64,000 nt of DNA from Pohlia nutans (Eukaryota; Streptophyta; Bryopsida; Bryales; Mniaceae), in the NCBI GenBank assembly GCA_022496805.1, contig CM040100.1:27667431-27731430 (forward strand). The letters run 5' to 3'. Within the stretch, counting starts at the first letter, position 1. Every line of letters starts with the position of its first letter. The notes under the pieces are model-generated. The model was given only the letters and a program-made list of their open reading frames with translations. It did not search any database and was not told the DNA's origin. The position numbers and the translations under genes are program-made. Below, in pieces: positions 22,217 to 34,003 of the stretch.

Positions 22217-25200
22217 ATGGAGGAAGGTAGTTCGTTTCAAGAGGATGATTATTTCTATCCTTCGGATTTTGAAGAGGAATTAGAGTATGTTGCGGGGGTG
22301 GAGGAAATTCTTGGAGGTTCCCACGGGAGTAGTAGTGACTTTGATTTCACTACAACATTTGGTGAGACGTATTTCAACATTTCGGATTATGAATCCGAAC
22401 ATGATGGTGATGACGATGTGCATGAGGAAATGCATGGAGTTCAAGATGAGCCTCCAAACTCTTCAAGTGGCAACAACGAGTTATCTCTAGATGAGCCTTC
22501 TCTTCCTTCCTTCGAACATGTCCCTATTGAGACTTTTCCAAAGTATGTTCATTTCACACTTGCAAGTATGAAGCTCGTGATTGAGTGTTTACAAAAACAA
22601 GTGTCACTTGTGTTTGAGCAAATTCGTGAAGCAGATGCTAGTTTCTGCTCTCTTTCTAAGAGTCATGGCCGTCCTATAGATGTTAATGATGCGTTTCATA
22701 CCATTGAGCGATGGAAAAGAACTTCAAGATAGTGTGAAGTTCATAAGTGTTAATGGGGGCATTGGTTTATCTCCTACGAGACAAGACCTTAAAGGAAGGA
22801 AAATTCCTCATATTGAACGTTGGTGTTCAATTGTAGAAGAGTCCCATGTTGATGTTAATGGCAAACACTTGAGCCTAACTTCTACACTTGATGCAATTCG
22901 TGCACATTGGACCACATATTTTAGAGTGGGAGGGATCCATACTAAGTATGTAGAGAGTTGTCTTGAATCTTGCCCCACTTGCAAGGAATCCAAGTTCTGG
23001 AATGAGGTTCATAATGTTCTTCATGACCTTCTAGATGTCACCCTTGATAAAATATGCGTGAAACATGTTGTTTTGCGCAGGTTGCGTCAAACCACTCGGT
23101 TTAAAAAACACGTTGTTAAGTACTACCGTTGTCATAGGAGTGGAAACAAAAATCGGCCTCATATGAAGGCACCTGCTGTGAGACCCTCTCAAGTAAGGGA
23201 CAGTAGACAAGATAGGAAGAGTAGATTACAAGATTGTACTTTTCAATTGAAAACTGTGGAGCCTATTGTGGATGACAAAAATAGTGGAGCATCCAAAGGA
23301 AGAGAGTGTACTATTTCCGTGCATACTAAGCACAATGGCCATGTACCAGGTTCTGAAAGTGACATATTATTTTTACCTGTGCATCTTTCTGTTATAACCA
23401 TGGCCAAAGAGAATTTGAAGAGAATGGTTTCAACATCTACAGTTTCTCTTGCATCCAAACGTGATTCAAAGAAAATACAAGCCATGGATGGAGACTTGGA
23501 GCGTGTAACATATCGTTTTTTCATCATACCGAAGGAAGTGAACCAACTCAAGTACTCTATGAGAGTAAATGGTAAGTTATTCTTAAATTATTCAATACAT
23601 TTTTGTTGTTTATTATGACTACATACAATTTATTAATTTTTGAATGTGTAAATAAACCTATATTGCGTATTGTGTAGATACTTTACGCAAACATGACTCG
23701 GATGCTGCTCAAGTGGAGATTATGAGGTTGCAAACACAGGGGAAGGTTATTTTTTATCAACCTTATGCACCAAAGGATAAGGATGTAAGAAAACGGCCAT
23801 TTGTTGTAGTCATTCAAGATGACTGGATGAGAGATGTTGGAAAATGATTCTCACATGGTAACTCTTGGGCCCTAGACTCTACTTTCAAGACTAATCAGTA
23901 CGATTTACCTTTGTATGCTGTTGTTGTGTCAAACCAAGATGGAAAAGGAGTGCCTGTGTTCTACATGTTGTGTACGAAGGATAAAAAACAAGGTCACCAG
24001 GGTATTGCATTGGAGTTGGCGTAGACTGTGGTTTTTGCATCCTTGGGAGTGGTAAGACCCTCCGCTATTCTTATAGACAAGGACAAAACGTCGTTGAATT
24101 CTATCAACACCGTTGTTAGAAGTGATGATCATTGTTGGAGCACTGAGAATGGAGAGAAGGTACAAGTGGCTGACAAAGTTTTGTTATGTCATTTCCATGT
24201 TATGAAGGCTTGGAGTGAAAACCTCTTAACTCGTGTTCCCATACCCGAAAAGAATAAACTTTGGATAGCCCTACATATTTTGATGCATTGTTCAAAGGAA
24301 GAGCATTTTGAGGAAAATCTCAAAAAGCTCTATGAGGATTTTCAGCATATACCTAGTGTGGCAGAGTATATGGAGGCTGGATGGGCAGGTCAAAGAGTAC
24401 AATGGAGGAATTTATGGCCACGATTTGGTCGGCTCTTTACTTATGGTGATATGGATACAACCAACCACATAGAACGGTATTGGGAGTGGATTAAGTATTC
24501 TTTACTCCAAGCCAAGGTGAACCGTGTCTTGAGGGATCTAATCATTGCAATCGTTGGTAGCGCGGAAGATGGAAGTCGTGTTGGAGGGCCCACTGTGGTA
24601 GATCATTTTCAAATGATGCAACTCATAAGTAAGTTCTTTTAAAGTAAATTTTCTATGTTTTCGTTGTATATACTTGTAACCGTGAATATCATACTTGGTC
24701 TCATCATGGTTTTAATCAAATTTGGTATGATGTATAGGTGATTCTCAAAGGTTTTCTAGGAGAGGCAATGATAAGGAGCATTGCCGATGCTTGAAAGGAG
24801 GGGAATACATATTCAAAGCTTATCAATTAAATCCAAGTGAAGTCTTGGAGGTTGTTAATTTGGAGCTCATGTTGTTCTATGTGGTAAGTGAAAGTTCACC
24901 TAACACAAAGTATAGTGTTTCTTTGAACACTTATTTCTGTGAATGCGCAAGTAGTGTGTCAACTTGCAAGCACATATTGGGAGTTCAACAACTTGTGAAA
25001 GAATATTTTATTCTTCCATCAACCTCGGGAGTGCCAATTGGGGAGCATGTCCACAATGTGGAGCCACTATCTCCTATACAAATGGATGCTCCAATTTTAG
25101 ACATGACTACGGAGTTTGTAGAAAACAATGATCACAAGAGAGGATTGTTAGATGTGTTGGTGGAAGCAGAGACTATAATTCAAGAATTGAGGTCTTCAAT

Positions 25201-25591
25201 TCAAACCTATAGTGAAGAAGAGGTGATACTCAAAAAAAATCTTGTGCAGAAGTTTTTGACATCTCTTTCAGAGCCTCTTACCTTTGAAAGACCTTCCACT
25301 ATTGATTTGTCTGTACGTGGATCTATAGCCAGCATTCAAGAGAATGTAAAGCGCACACGGATGGGATATGGAAAAAAACGTGTAGCTCAAGAAGATGGTC
25401 AGGGAAGCTGCCCACAACCACCTTCGAAAAGTCCAACTCATGTGCTAGTGGCTCATTCAAAGCAAAGAAGAACTATATTTCCTAGAGTTCCTAAGGTACA
25501 TTGTGACAAATGTAAAGTGTACCCAATAGTGGAGAAAGGGGATGACTATGTGTTGTGCAAAAATTGTGAGAGTCACTTGAGTTTGGAATAA
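22217..25591 (+). pseudogene. MULE transposase with SWIM zinc finger, degenerate
   Basis: Start ATG 22,217 with an acidic N-terminus. The frame breaks near 22,712 and continues in another frame to an intron (about 23,571-23,676). The catalytic region follows: WALDSTFKTNQYDLPLYA (first Asp), AILIDKD (second Asp) and TTNHIERYWEWIKY (Glu), as in Mutator-type DDE transposases. A second intron is at about 24,632-24,738. Then comes a SWIM finger, FCECASSVSTCKHILG, and a C-terminal zinc ribbon, CDKCKVYPIVEKGDDYVLC. Nonsense codons interrupt it at about 23,845 (TGA) and 24,022 (TAG). The product would bind the terminal repeats and move the element; this copy cannot make it. Confidence 0.8.
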
Positions 25592-25954
25592 AATTGGAGA
25601 TTTGAAATAAGTGTGGTTATGGGTTTTCCACAATCAATGTTCCAACGGTGTTGATTGTAGCATGAGTTACAATTGGTAATGGGTCCTCTCCTGTTGGTTT
25701 TAGTATATGTAAGTGTGGTTATGGATTGGTTGTTGTTGATTTAAGCATCTTTAGTGTGTGCAATACAAATCTTCTTTAGAGAGAAAAAGATGTACCTATA
25801 TGACGTGAATGGGATGCGTCATACTTCAACTTTGAAAATTTATAACTAATTCATTCTTCATCCAAAAAATATGTTTCAACATTTGTTGGAATCTATTTCA
25901 TCTTGCCTATCTCTAAAAAATAATAATACTAAATAATATCAATGTCTCATATCC

Positions 25955-26865
25955 GTATAGTTGGGAATGGGGTAACCACCTTATCTTGGAGTTGGCGGAC
26001 TTGGAGAGGGGAGGGGCGAATTGCTTCCAGTCCCTTACAGTCGAGCTGCAGCAGAAGGGGAGAATAGGGTGCATACGCGGGTCTCGGGGGCGAGTCTCTT
26101 CGGCTGGGCGGGTATCTCGAGGGGAGCGGGAACGGGTGACGGGAACGGAGGCGGGGGCGGATTCAGGAGGAAGGGCATGGGCCAGGCAGGAGAGGTGCCA
26201 GTGCTCTTCTGCTGAGCCAATAGCCCCGTGGCTCTCCCTCTCCTCTCCCCTATATATATGAGGAGAGGGAAGAGGGAGAAGAGAGATGGGAGGGTCTTAG
26301 GATGCGCGGCCGCGCACCAGAGGCTAAAAATAGAAAAATTTCAAAAAAAACCCCCAAATTTTTTATTTTTTATTTTATTTTTTGGGGCGGCCGCCATTTA
26401 GGGTCCAGCAGCATCCCACGGTCAACCCAAAAAATATATATATATATATTTTTAATTTTTTTAATTTTTTTAATTTTTTTTTATAGGGTTTGCTCCCATT
26501 GTTTAGGGTTCAGCAGCCACAACTGAAGAAAAAGTAGAAGAAAAAAAAGACAAGGAAGACGAAAAGGAAGACAAGAAGAAAGACAAAAGAAAGACAAGAG
26601 GGAGACAAGAGAGAAGACAAAAATGAAAGCAAGATAAAAATAAAAAAAGATAAAAGAAAAGATAAAGATAAGTATAAAAAATAATTAAAATAATTATATA
26701 TTTACAATTTAAGTGATTGTAGAATGACAACATTGATGTTTTTAGAAAACTTTTTAACCAATTTTTTTTAAAGTCAAGTATGTTTATGAAATGAGCGCAC
26801 TTGGCCAAGTGCATAAATAGCGAATTGCGTGTTATAATTCATGAAATTTGTTGAATTTCTGTTGA
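25955..26865 (-). repeat. Right long terminal inverted repeat of the MULE
   Basis: Inverted counterpart of the left arm, ending with TAAATAGCGAATTGCG near 26,833. A short (TA)n tract is inserted in its A/T block at about 26,434-26,450. Confidence 0.8.
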
Positions 26866-27628
26866 TTCCGTCACGATTTTACTTATATTGCCTAAACCAA
26901 CATAAATCAAACGAACTTTTGTTGTTGCCTAACATAAAGTTTGAAAATCAGTGAAAATGGTCATTACAATGTACGGAATATAAAAATGTTGTTGATTTAT
27001 TGTTGATTTGGTCACCATTTTGTACTAGTGATCTAATGAAAACACCAACTCCAACAAAGCTGAAACACGTGATTTTTGGGCCTTTGACCAAAAACCATTC
27101 AAAAAATGGATGGTTGGTCCTTTAGGGTTAAGGTAGTTGCATCCTATTCATAACATGTGATCATTTGTGACACCTACCATAGCCTCTATTTATGTCATTA
27201 ACACAATTGCCTATTACTATTTTTATAAAAACATGGGAATGGAGTAAGAAAGCCGTATTTAACTTGCATGATAGAGCAGTGCAATAGGGAACCCTTTTGA
27301 AAATTGGATCAAAAGAGAATCTTCACTTAAATCCACTTTTATAAGTAAAGAAGGAATGTCATTTGTATTCCATGAATTTTGGGACTACCGCGTCATTGCC
27401 ACCTAAACTTGGTTTCTAATTGTAACTAGACTGTTGTCTCATTTCAAAAGGGTGTTGGCTCCCATTGTTCTTTTAAGCTATGAACTTCTGGATGAAAAAA
27501 TGGTAGTGTAGGTGCACCCAATTCATGTAAAAAAACAATTCCAATCATGTAGTTAATATTAACAACACATGGTTATTGAATATAACACTTATGGTAATTG
27601 CAATGATCATTATGGGTTGCCTTTTGGC
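26866..27628. other. AT-rich spacer with one orphan piggyBac-like right end
   Basis: GGTCCTTTAGGGTTAA at 27,116-27,131 is an element right end. Its inner side (GGTTTTTGGTCAAAGG-like, reverse strand) resembles that of the 28,727-29,257 element, but no left partner was found. Nothing else is recognisable. Confidence 0.45.
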
Positions 27629-28216
27629 TTAACCCCTAAATGTCAGAGCGTCCAGAAAGTGGACAACTAACAGATTCAAACCCTTCTCACGTTCTCATCA
27701 ATGCTTGGATGAAGGCCATCCAATTTTTTGGAGATTCTTCACCAAGTTGTTGTCCTATCTAACGGTTGGATTTAGTCATACTTGATTACATATTTTTCTA
27801 AAATTACAAATGTAGAAGTATGTCAAGTCGTTGACCAAGCCAAAATTGCATTGACTGTAGTTCAAAAGTGGCCTTGCAAAAATGAGGTCATAGATTTAAA
27901 AAACACAAAAACTTCAAAGAATCACCACATTTAAGAGTATCTCATTTCAAATTCATTCCAACAAATTTTACTTAAAAAATATTAATTGTTTTTTTGTATT
28001 CGAATTTAGAAGGAATTTTTAATTTTAACTTTCAAATTTTATAATTAAATATTGGTGATAGTATTAGTGAATCGAACCATACAGATGGAATCTAAAATTC
28101 AAAATCTAGAACTTTCATTTGTATATCAATTCCAAAATATTCTTCTAAATAGTACTTTATGATGATTTTTCTCAAATTGTCAATTCCAGGGACACCCTGG
28201 TACGTTTAGGGGTTAA
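27629..28216 (+). mobile_element. piggyBac-like MITE (588 bp)
   Basis: Starts TTAACCCCTAAATGTC and ends ACGTTTAGGGGTTAA. Both sides have TTAA. No coding capacity. Internal sequence is not obviously shared with the other complete copies. Confidence 0.8.
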
Positions 28217-28726
28217 TACGGAGGACTTCAGTGACACCTTTGGAAAAAAATTGCACCACCCTTCAAAAGAACTTACACTAAACATGCCTTGTCGTAAAAA
28301 TCTGATTCAGTTGCTATGGTGTTGTATTTTAATTCTCCACATGTGATTTATTTTTCAAAGTGCCATCACCTTTTCAGGGTATGACTTAAAAATTGTGTCA
28401 CAAATAGGGCATGCTACTGTAATGTTTACCTTCAACTACAAGCAGTTCTGCACTCTTGAGCAATGGTGTCAACTATTTGGCCCTCCACATCAACTTTTCC
28501 GATGGTCACATCAAAACAGAAACTGACACCTGGCAGATTCCAGGAAAATTGAATTAATTTGTGCTAGAACTGCTAGTAGCTGACAGTATGTACATGAATA
28601 TTATTGATCAAGGATAATATGGAAACTAGTGGCTTCCCCTCATGTGTAATTGGAGACTTTACTAGTTCTTTTGCACAATTTTTTTAATAAATTGTGGCCA
28701 ATGAAAATATTTTTTCACTTGTCAAC

Positions 28727-29257
28727 TTAACCCTTAAATGACAGAGGGGGTAACAACAAAACCTAGATGTGTTATAAAAAGTTACTTCTGCAACTTTGAT
28801 GAAGTTTGGTCCACAAGAGAAAACGAGAAGCATGATGTTTAGTAATTATCTATATGGTCAAACTTTCAAAAAATGTTTTAGACACTCATTTAATGAATTT
28901 AGAAGCATTTACCATTTAATATTCACCAAAACTACAATTTTTATTTTCAAAATTTGAAACTAGTCATTATATTCTAAAATTAACAAAAGCAAAAGTTTTG
29001 AATGAGAGAACATCATTACGTTTTCAAAATAGAAAGTTTCATAACACTAAGACAATGTTGAGGTGTTTGTTTTTGAAAAATTCCTTAGTGAACCTCAATA
29101 TTAAAAATGATATGCATCAAACAACATTAGAACATGATCTCTACCCCCAATTTCGAAAAAAAAATCAAAATTCGAAAAATGTCATTTTCAGACGATGGGC
29201 AGTTATTGTTGTTTGGGCTGTGACCAGAAAATGGTAGATTGGTTACTTAGGGGTTAA
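28727..29257 (+). mobile_element. piggyBac-like MITE (531 bp), same subfamily as 8950-9464
   Basis: Starts TTAACCCTTAAATGACAG and ends GGTTACTTAGGGGTTAA with intact TTAA on both sides. It aligns in reverse with the element at 8950-9464 along most of its length. No transposase. Confidence 0.85.
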
Positions 29258-30088
29258 AAATGTCGTTAGAGAGAATTTTACAATGCTGCAAGTGAAAATA
29301 AAATTTGAAAAATCACCATATGTAGCATTTTGAATTTCAAGCATATTACGAAAAAAAATTGGTTTTGAAATGTCAATATTCAATCTGTAATTTTTTTTGA
29401 AAGGAGAGTTTTTTAAGTTTATTTATATTATATAATCTTTTTTGGGTATGAAATTTACACATTTAACCATATGGAAGTAATTTATGGATTTAATCAACAA
29501 CTTTTGTTCAAATGTTGTCACGAAATTTCTCTTTCAAATATTATTTTATAAGACATCTTTGTAAATCATCAAACTGTGAGGTATCCTCCAACTAGAGATC
29601 AAATTTTTTTGGTTCCACATCCTCATCCTAAGATTGGGATCCAAATCCTCTCCTCAATTGTAATAAATAATAAATAAATGAATAAACAGTTTGAAACCAA
29701 ACTTGTTTTGAAACCGTTTTTTAAAGCCCAAATGTTGTGAAAACCTAATTTTCAAAGAATTTAGAAGTAAGGAGCCACCTACGAATACACAATGAACCAA
29801 AAGAAAAAAACAGTTTGAACACTTAGACTTTAAAAATAGTAAAATATGTGATTTTGAATTATGTGTATATATTCTATATAAAGGTAAAAAGTGGATCCTA
29901 TGATTACATATTTTTGTTTTCTATTTTTATTTCTATTCAAAATTCTCAACTCCAATGCAACCATTGTCTTCAACATTTTGCCTCAAATTGCAATAAAATT
30001 TGAGGCATCAAGGTTCTCCGTTCATTTTTTTTAAAGGTGAAAGAAGCTTTGTATCGCAAGAATTAGGATTCACTAAACATTGAGATAC
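29258..30088. other. AT-rich spacer between MITEs
   Basis: I see no gene, RNA or repeat here that I can support. Confidence 0.4.
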
Positions 30089-31278
30089 TTAACCCCTAAA
30101 GGACCGGAGTGTTTTTCCTCCAAAAACACTCCAATGCTGTCATTTTTACTCCTCCATGCAAAAAATCCAAAAATATGTTATTTTTTACCTTCTAACCGTA
30201 AGATCTTGTCCTAAACTATTTGAAAAACATACACAACAAATTTCGTTGATTTTGACCGCACGGATTGCAAGATAATTGCGTTTGATGGAAGAAAACACCC
30301 CAAAAAAACACATGCCCGAAAATTTGAGATGCGTTTGACCATGGCTACATCAAAAAAATCTCACTACCGAAACTTGTCACACTTCACTATCACATTCTAT
30401 ATGATGTTACTTAGTTGTGTACCAATTTTCGTTGCGTTTGGAGATGTTTAGGATGTTGAATAACACCTTGCACTTGTTGGGGGTTTAAAAGTTCAGAAAA
30501 GACTATGTTTTTGGAATTGCAATATTTTCAACTTTCTTTATTTAAAATATGAATCCAAGCAGTGAAGCACAAGTACATTCCACCCTCTACAGAATGGCGA
30601 AAAAAAAATTGAAAAAAAAAAAAATTCCAATTTTTAGAAGACATGTAGCACATTTTCTAAGAATTTTGAGGGTTAGGGGGGAAATAAAGGGTGGAGGAAG
30701 GGAATTGAAGTGCCAACCCATTCCAATGTTCATGACCCCACTAACTCTCAAGGTACACTGCCACATGGCAGTTCTTCATTGGACGATTTTTATTTTTTAT
30801 TTTTTATTTTTAAAAATTATTTTAAGTTTCAAATTTTTAAATAATATTTTTAATTATGAAATTGAACTTTTAGTTTAAAATAATAATTTTTAGTTTAAAA
30901 TAATAATTTTTATTTATAAAAATTAATTAATTTAAAAAATATATATTTTTAAATTTTTTTATGAGTTTGGAAAACGGGGTGGTCTTTTGCCCCCAACAGT
31001 CCACCCCATTTTCCACACGCCACCCATCTTGTTGCCCCCCCCTAAAATTCAACTATTTCTCTACTGCCCCGCTGCCCTTTCTCCCGAAAAAAACACATTT
31101 CCCCTCATAACTTTCACATATCGTGTCGGAATTCAAAAAAAAAAAAATCCCCATTTTTGTGGCACATTGGAGAATCTACTATTAAATTTCCTTCAAAATT
31201 CGATTAAAAATGTGTTCACCGGAACCTACCCGATTCCCTAAATGTCCTAGTTAGGACACTTGGTCCTTTAGGGGTTAA
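30089..31278 (+). mobile_element. piggyBac-like non-autonomous element (1,190 bp), best-preserved ends
   Basis: The ends are a perfect 17-bp inverted repeat, TTAACCCCTAAAGGACC and its complement, including the TTAA. Inside the left end is an imperfect inner repeat (GGAGTGTTTTTCCTCCAAAAACACTCC, a small hairpin at about 30,106-30,132). The interior is AT-rich with no transposase. Confidence 0.88.
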
Positions 31279-31591
31279 TTGAATAACTCCAGCAAAGCCC
31301 ATTTCAATAAAAGTCGCATGTATGCATTACGGGTATTCGCAGTGGACGATGGCACTACTCAAATAGTGTTATTGCCTACCGTTTAGTAGGTTTGCCTGAA
31401 GCCCCTATTTCTTTGTTAGTTCTAGGGGGTACAACAAGAAAAAACTATGAGTTTTCGGTATTGAAATCTCATTCAAAAGGTGGCGGACATTCTCAAAGTG
31501 ACTTGTTTTTTGGAATGGTTTCAAAATCTTGTCTTATAGTAAGGCTGTGGAACCAATAGGAATGCTTGTGCCTTTTGCGTGATCTTAGTCC

Positions 31592-31823
31592 TTAACCCTT
31601 AAAGGGTCGATGGGGATAGTAGATATGTTGGCGTATATTTGTTATTTGTTGTAAATAGAAAGTTCCAAATTGAGACCCAATATCTCATTAAAATCGTATC
31701 GACGTGAATTTTAACTTCATTTTTGATCTTAAACCCATAGGAGGTGTAGAACAATGCTAAATACAATGGAATATTGTTGTATAATACTGGTCGGAAAGGG
31801 CTCTCTGGACCTTTAAGGGTTAA
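31592..31823 (+). mobile_element. Small piggyBac-like MITE (232 bp)
   Basis: Starts TTAACCCTTAAAGGGTC and ends GGACCTTTAAGGGTTAA. Here the motif is CCCTTAAA rather than CCCCTAAA, so the end varies within the family. Confidence 0.8.
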
Positions 31824-32351
31824 GCGTAGATATAAACTACAATATCTGGTCAAACCTCATCAATTTCTCACATTTTAAAATATATTGTATTTTTTGGTAT
31901 TTTTTTTCCATATAAGTAATTGTTACATTGACTCACCAAGTTTTTTTTAATTATGTAAATAAAAATGAATTTATAAATTTTTTCAAAGTTTTTTTTGTGT
32001 AAATCATAATAATTACAAAATGCTAAAAATAGTAATATATTTTTATGGAAAATGTAAATAGCAGTGGTTAAAAACAAGGTGTAGGTGGCATGCTTCTTGA
32101 GATTACATAAAAAGAAATTTAATGGAATAATTTTTTTTGTAGTCGGAATATTGAAATTTGAGTGTTTGAGCTTTATAGTGCTGTAAAAAAAATGCAATTT
32201 TAATAATTTTGAAGAATGGTAAATTGGATTAGAAAGTAGAAGATAGCCCCCGACACTTACTTAGTTGGGACCATTTTCATTTGAAATTAGGAACTAGGTG
32301 AAAATCAACGTTTGAATGAAAAACGGGCAAATATGACCAGGGCTCCTTGAA

Positions 32352-32365
32352 CGCTTAGGGGTTAA
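32352..32365 (+). mobile_element. Orphan right end of a piggyBac-like element
   Basis: CGCTTAGGGGTTAA, with no clear left partner between 31,824 and here. Confidence 0.45.
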
Positions 32366-33137
32366 CTCGGGTCTTGTAGGAATGGCTTTTGCATGATTTT
32401 GTCACGTACTAACGATGCTTTTAGTAGGAGGGACATCATTGTGCACACATTTGAGGGTTCCTCCCATTGCACATGCCAAATTCATAACATTTAGTAGTCT
32501 TCAAGAAGGGTGCCTTTTTGTTTCATCCACCTTTATATATGGAGTGACTAGTGATTTGTAATTAAATGAGCTATTGAATCAAATAAATAATTATAGAACA
32601 CTGTTGAATTGTGATTGAGGAGTGCTTTCGATTACTATTTATCATGGTTAGTTGCTCTTGCTTAATGCCACCTGCCCCCATAGCTACTGATGTGATGTGG
32701 AATATCCCACATCATTTCGTTGGAGGGATGAAATGATGTGGGATATTCCACATCATTCTGTTGGGAGAAGGCAGCAGTCACAGAGGCAACTGAATGTTAT
32801 GTTATCCAAGCAAACCTCTAGCGCTAGAAATCCTACACTGTGGATACCCCGATTGGATATGGAGAGTAGGGAAGAGAAATCCAGCCATGCAAATTACGTC
32901 CAACGACATGAAAAGGGAAAATAAAAATAAAAATAAAAATAGAAATAAAAATACTGACCTCACTATGAGAAAAAGAAGTCTGATCCGGCTTATTGGGGTT
33001 TGCATCAATCCGATTTGCCCCCACCAACCGTCCACATCCTATGTTGAGAGGTCCACGTCACCCTTCATCAATCACGAAATGACACGTGGCACTTGGTAAC
33101 CAACGTTCCAGGGTCATCTCTGTTGAATCTGACTAAG
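32366..33137. other. Intergenic DNA with a perfect palindrome and an AAATA-rich microsatellite
   Basis: No gene. A 26-bp inverted repeat lies at 32,693-32,755, and a run of AAATA-like units at about 32,919-32,955. Confidence 0.5.
32693..32755. repeat. Perfect 26-bp inverted repeat with 11-base loop
   Basis: Left arm 32,693-32,718 (starts TGATGTGGAATATCCCACAT) and right arm 32,730-32,755 are exact complements. Each arm is itself nearly palindromic around AATAT. Confidence 0.95.
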
Positions 33138-33861
33138 TTAACCTACTACGGGGTCACTTTGACGTGCAAGCGGAGCCTTCAGCCATGCCATGCACTCACT
33201 GGTGAGCCTAGGTGAGTGATTTTCATCCTGTGTGCTGCCTTTTGGTGATGCCACCCCTTCAAGTTAAATTCAAATCATTCAAGCTATTTTTAGTTTTTAC
33301 ATGGGGTCCCAACTACAAAAAGAGTCGTACAAATGGTTCACCGTGTAGTGTATTTTGAATTTTTTTGCTTGTTTTACTTAAACTAAATTTAGACCATGAA
33401 AATGATTTTCATTGCATTTGAGCTTAACTAGCAAAATGAAGCTTGCCAAGTCTAGTTTCTACTCCACTTTGAATTTTTGGAAAAAATTGAAAATTGAGTG
33501 TTTTGTTGTAGTTACAAGTTCAGTAGGTATCACCAAGGTGTAGCAAAATTTCTAAATTTGGATACATGGATGATTTTCATTAACTAAACTTTTCTTCATT
33601 GTAATTTACACCTTAGGTAAAAAATCGGAACTTTCTAGTACATTTTGTAATTGATATAGATTTTCTTTACAATCACTTCATAAAACCATAGTAATTTCAA
33701 ATTTTCACCAAAATTTATGAAGAATTCAAGATTTGTAGTAGACATGTGACTTCATCTACTAAAAATACAAATTTGAATTCTGGTATTATTTTTAGTAGCA
33801 AAATTGAGTGTGACATATAAAACACGATTCCATGGTCATAGGCCCAACCTTTAGGGGTCAA
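33138..33861 (-). mobile_element. piggyBac-like MITE, inverted copy of 59,540-60,258
   Basis: The right edge reads CCTTTAGGGGTCAA (TTAA decayed to TCAA). From about 33,205 to 33,850 it is a close reverse complement of 59,548-60,210 (GATGCCACCCCTTCAAGTTA, GACTTGGCAAGCTTCATTTT in reverse, and others). The left edge at 33,138 (TTAACCTACTACGGGG) is a guess based on equal length. Confidence 0.65.
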
Positions 33862-33972
33862 GGGAGAAAATGGGGCTGAAGAGGAGTGGGCATAGGCGGC
33901 ACAAATGCACAGAGATCATATCCTTATCGGGAGCGAGGCAGCCGGGGCCCAGGCAGCAAGTGAAGGAATGAG

Positions 33973-33973
<1 letters not shown>

Positions 33974-34003
<30 letters not shown>
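33974..34003. repeat. (CCAG)n microsatellite
   Basis: About seven GCCA/CCAG units in the presumed upstream region of the NPH3-like gene. Confidence 0.9.

Larger units (their letters stand above)
20975..26865 (+). mobile_element. Mutator-like element with ~1-kb terminal inverted repeats
   Basis: The left arm (about 20,975-22,090) and right arm (about 25,955-26,865) are inverted copies. Both carry CAATTCGCTATTTA, the CT-rich TCTTTTCTTTTATC tracts, CTGAACCCTAAACAATGGG, a GGCGGCCGCC box, GCGCGGCCGCGC, and GGGCACTT/GAGGGGAGGGGCGAATTGC-type inner ends. A plus-strand transposase gene with MULE features lies between them. The exact outer ends and the expected 8-11-bp target duplication could not be fixed by eye because the tips have diverged. 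Confidence 0.8.

Noticed and set aside
19855..27131. One large piggyBac-like element from TTAACCCGTAA to GGGTTAA enclosing the MULE
   Set aside because: The inner sequences next to the two ends do not pair as termini of one element. The right end resembles another subfamily's right end instead.
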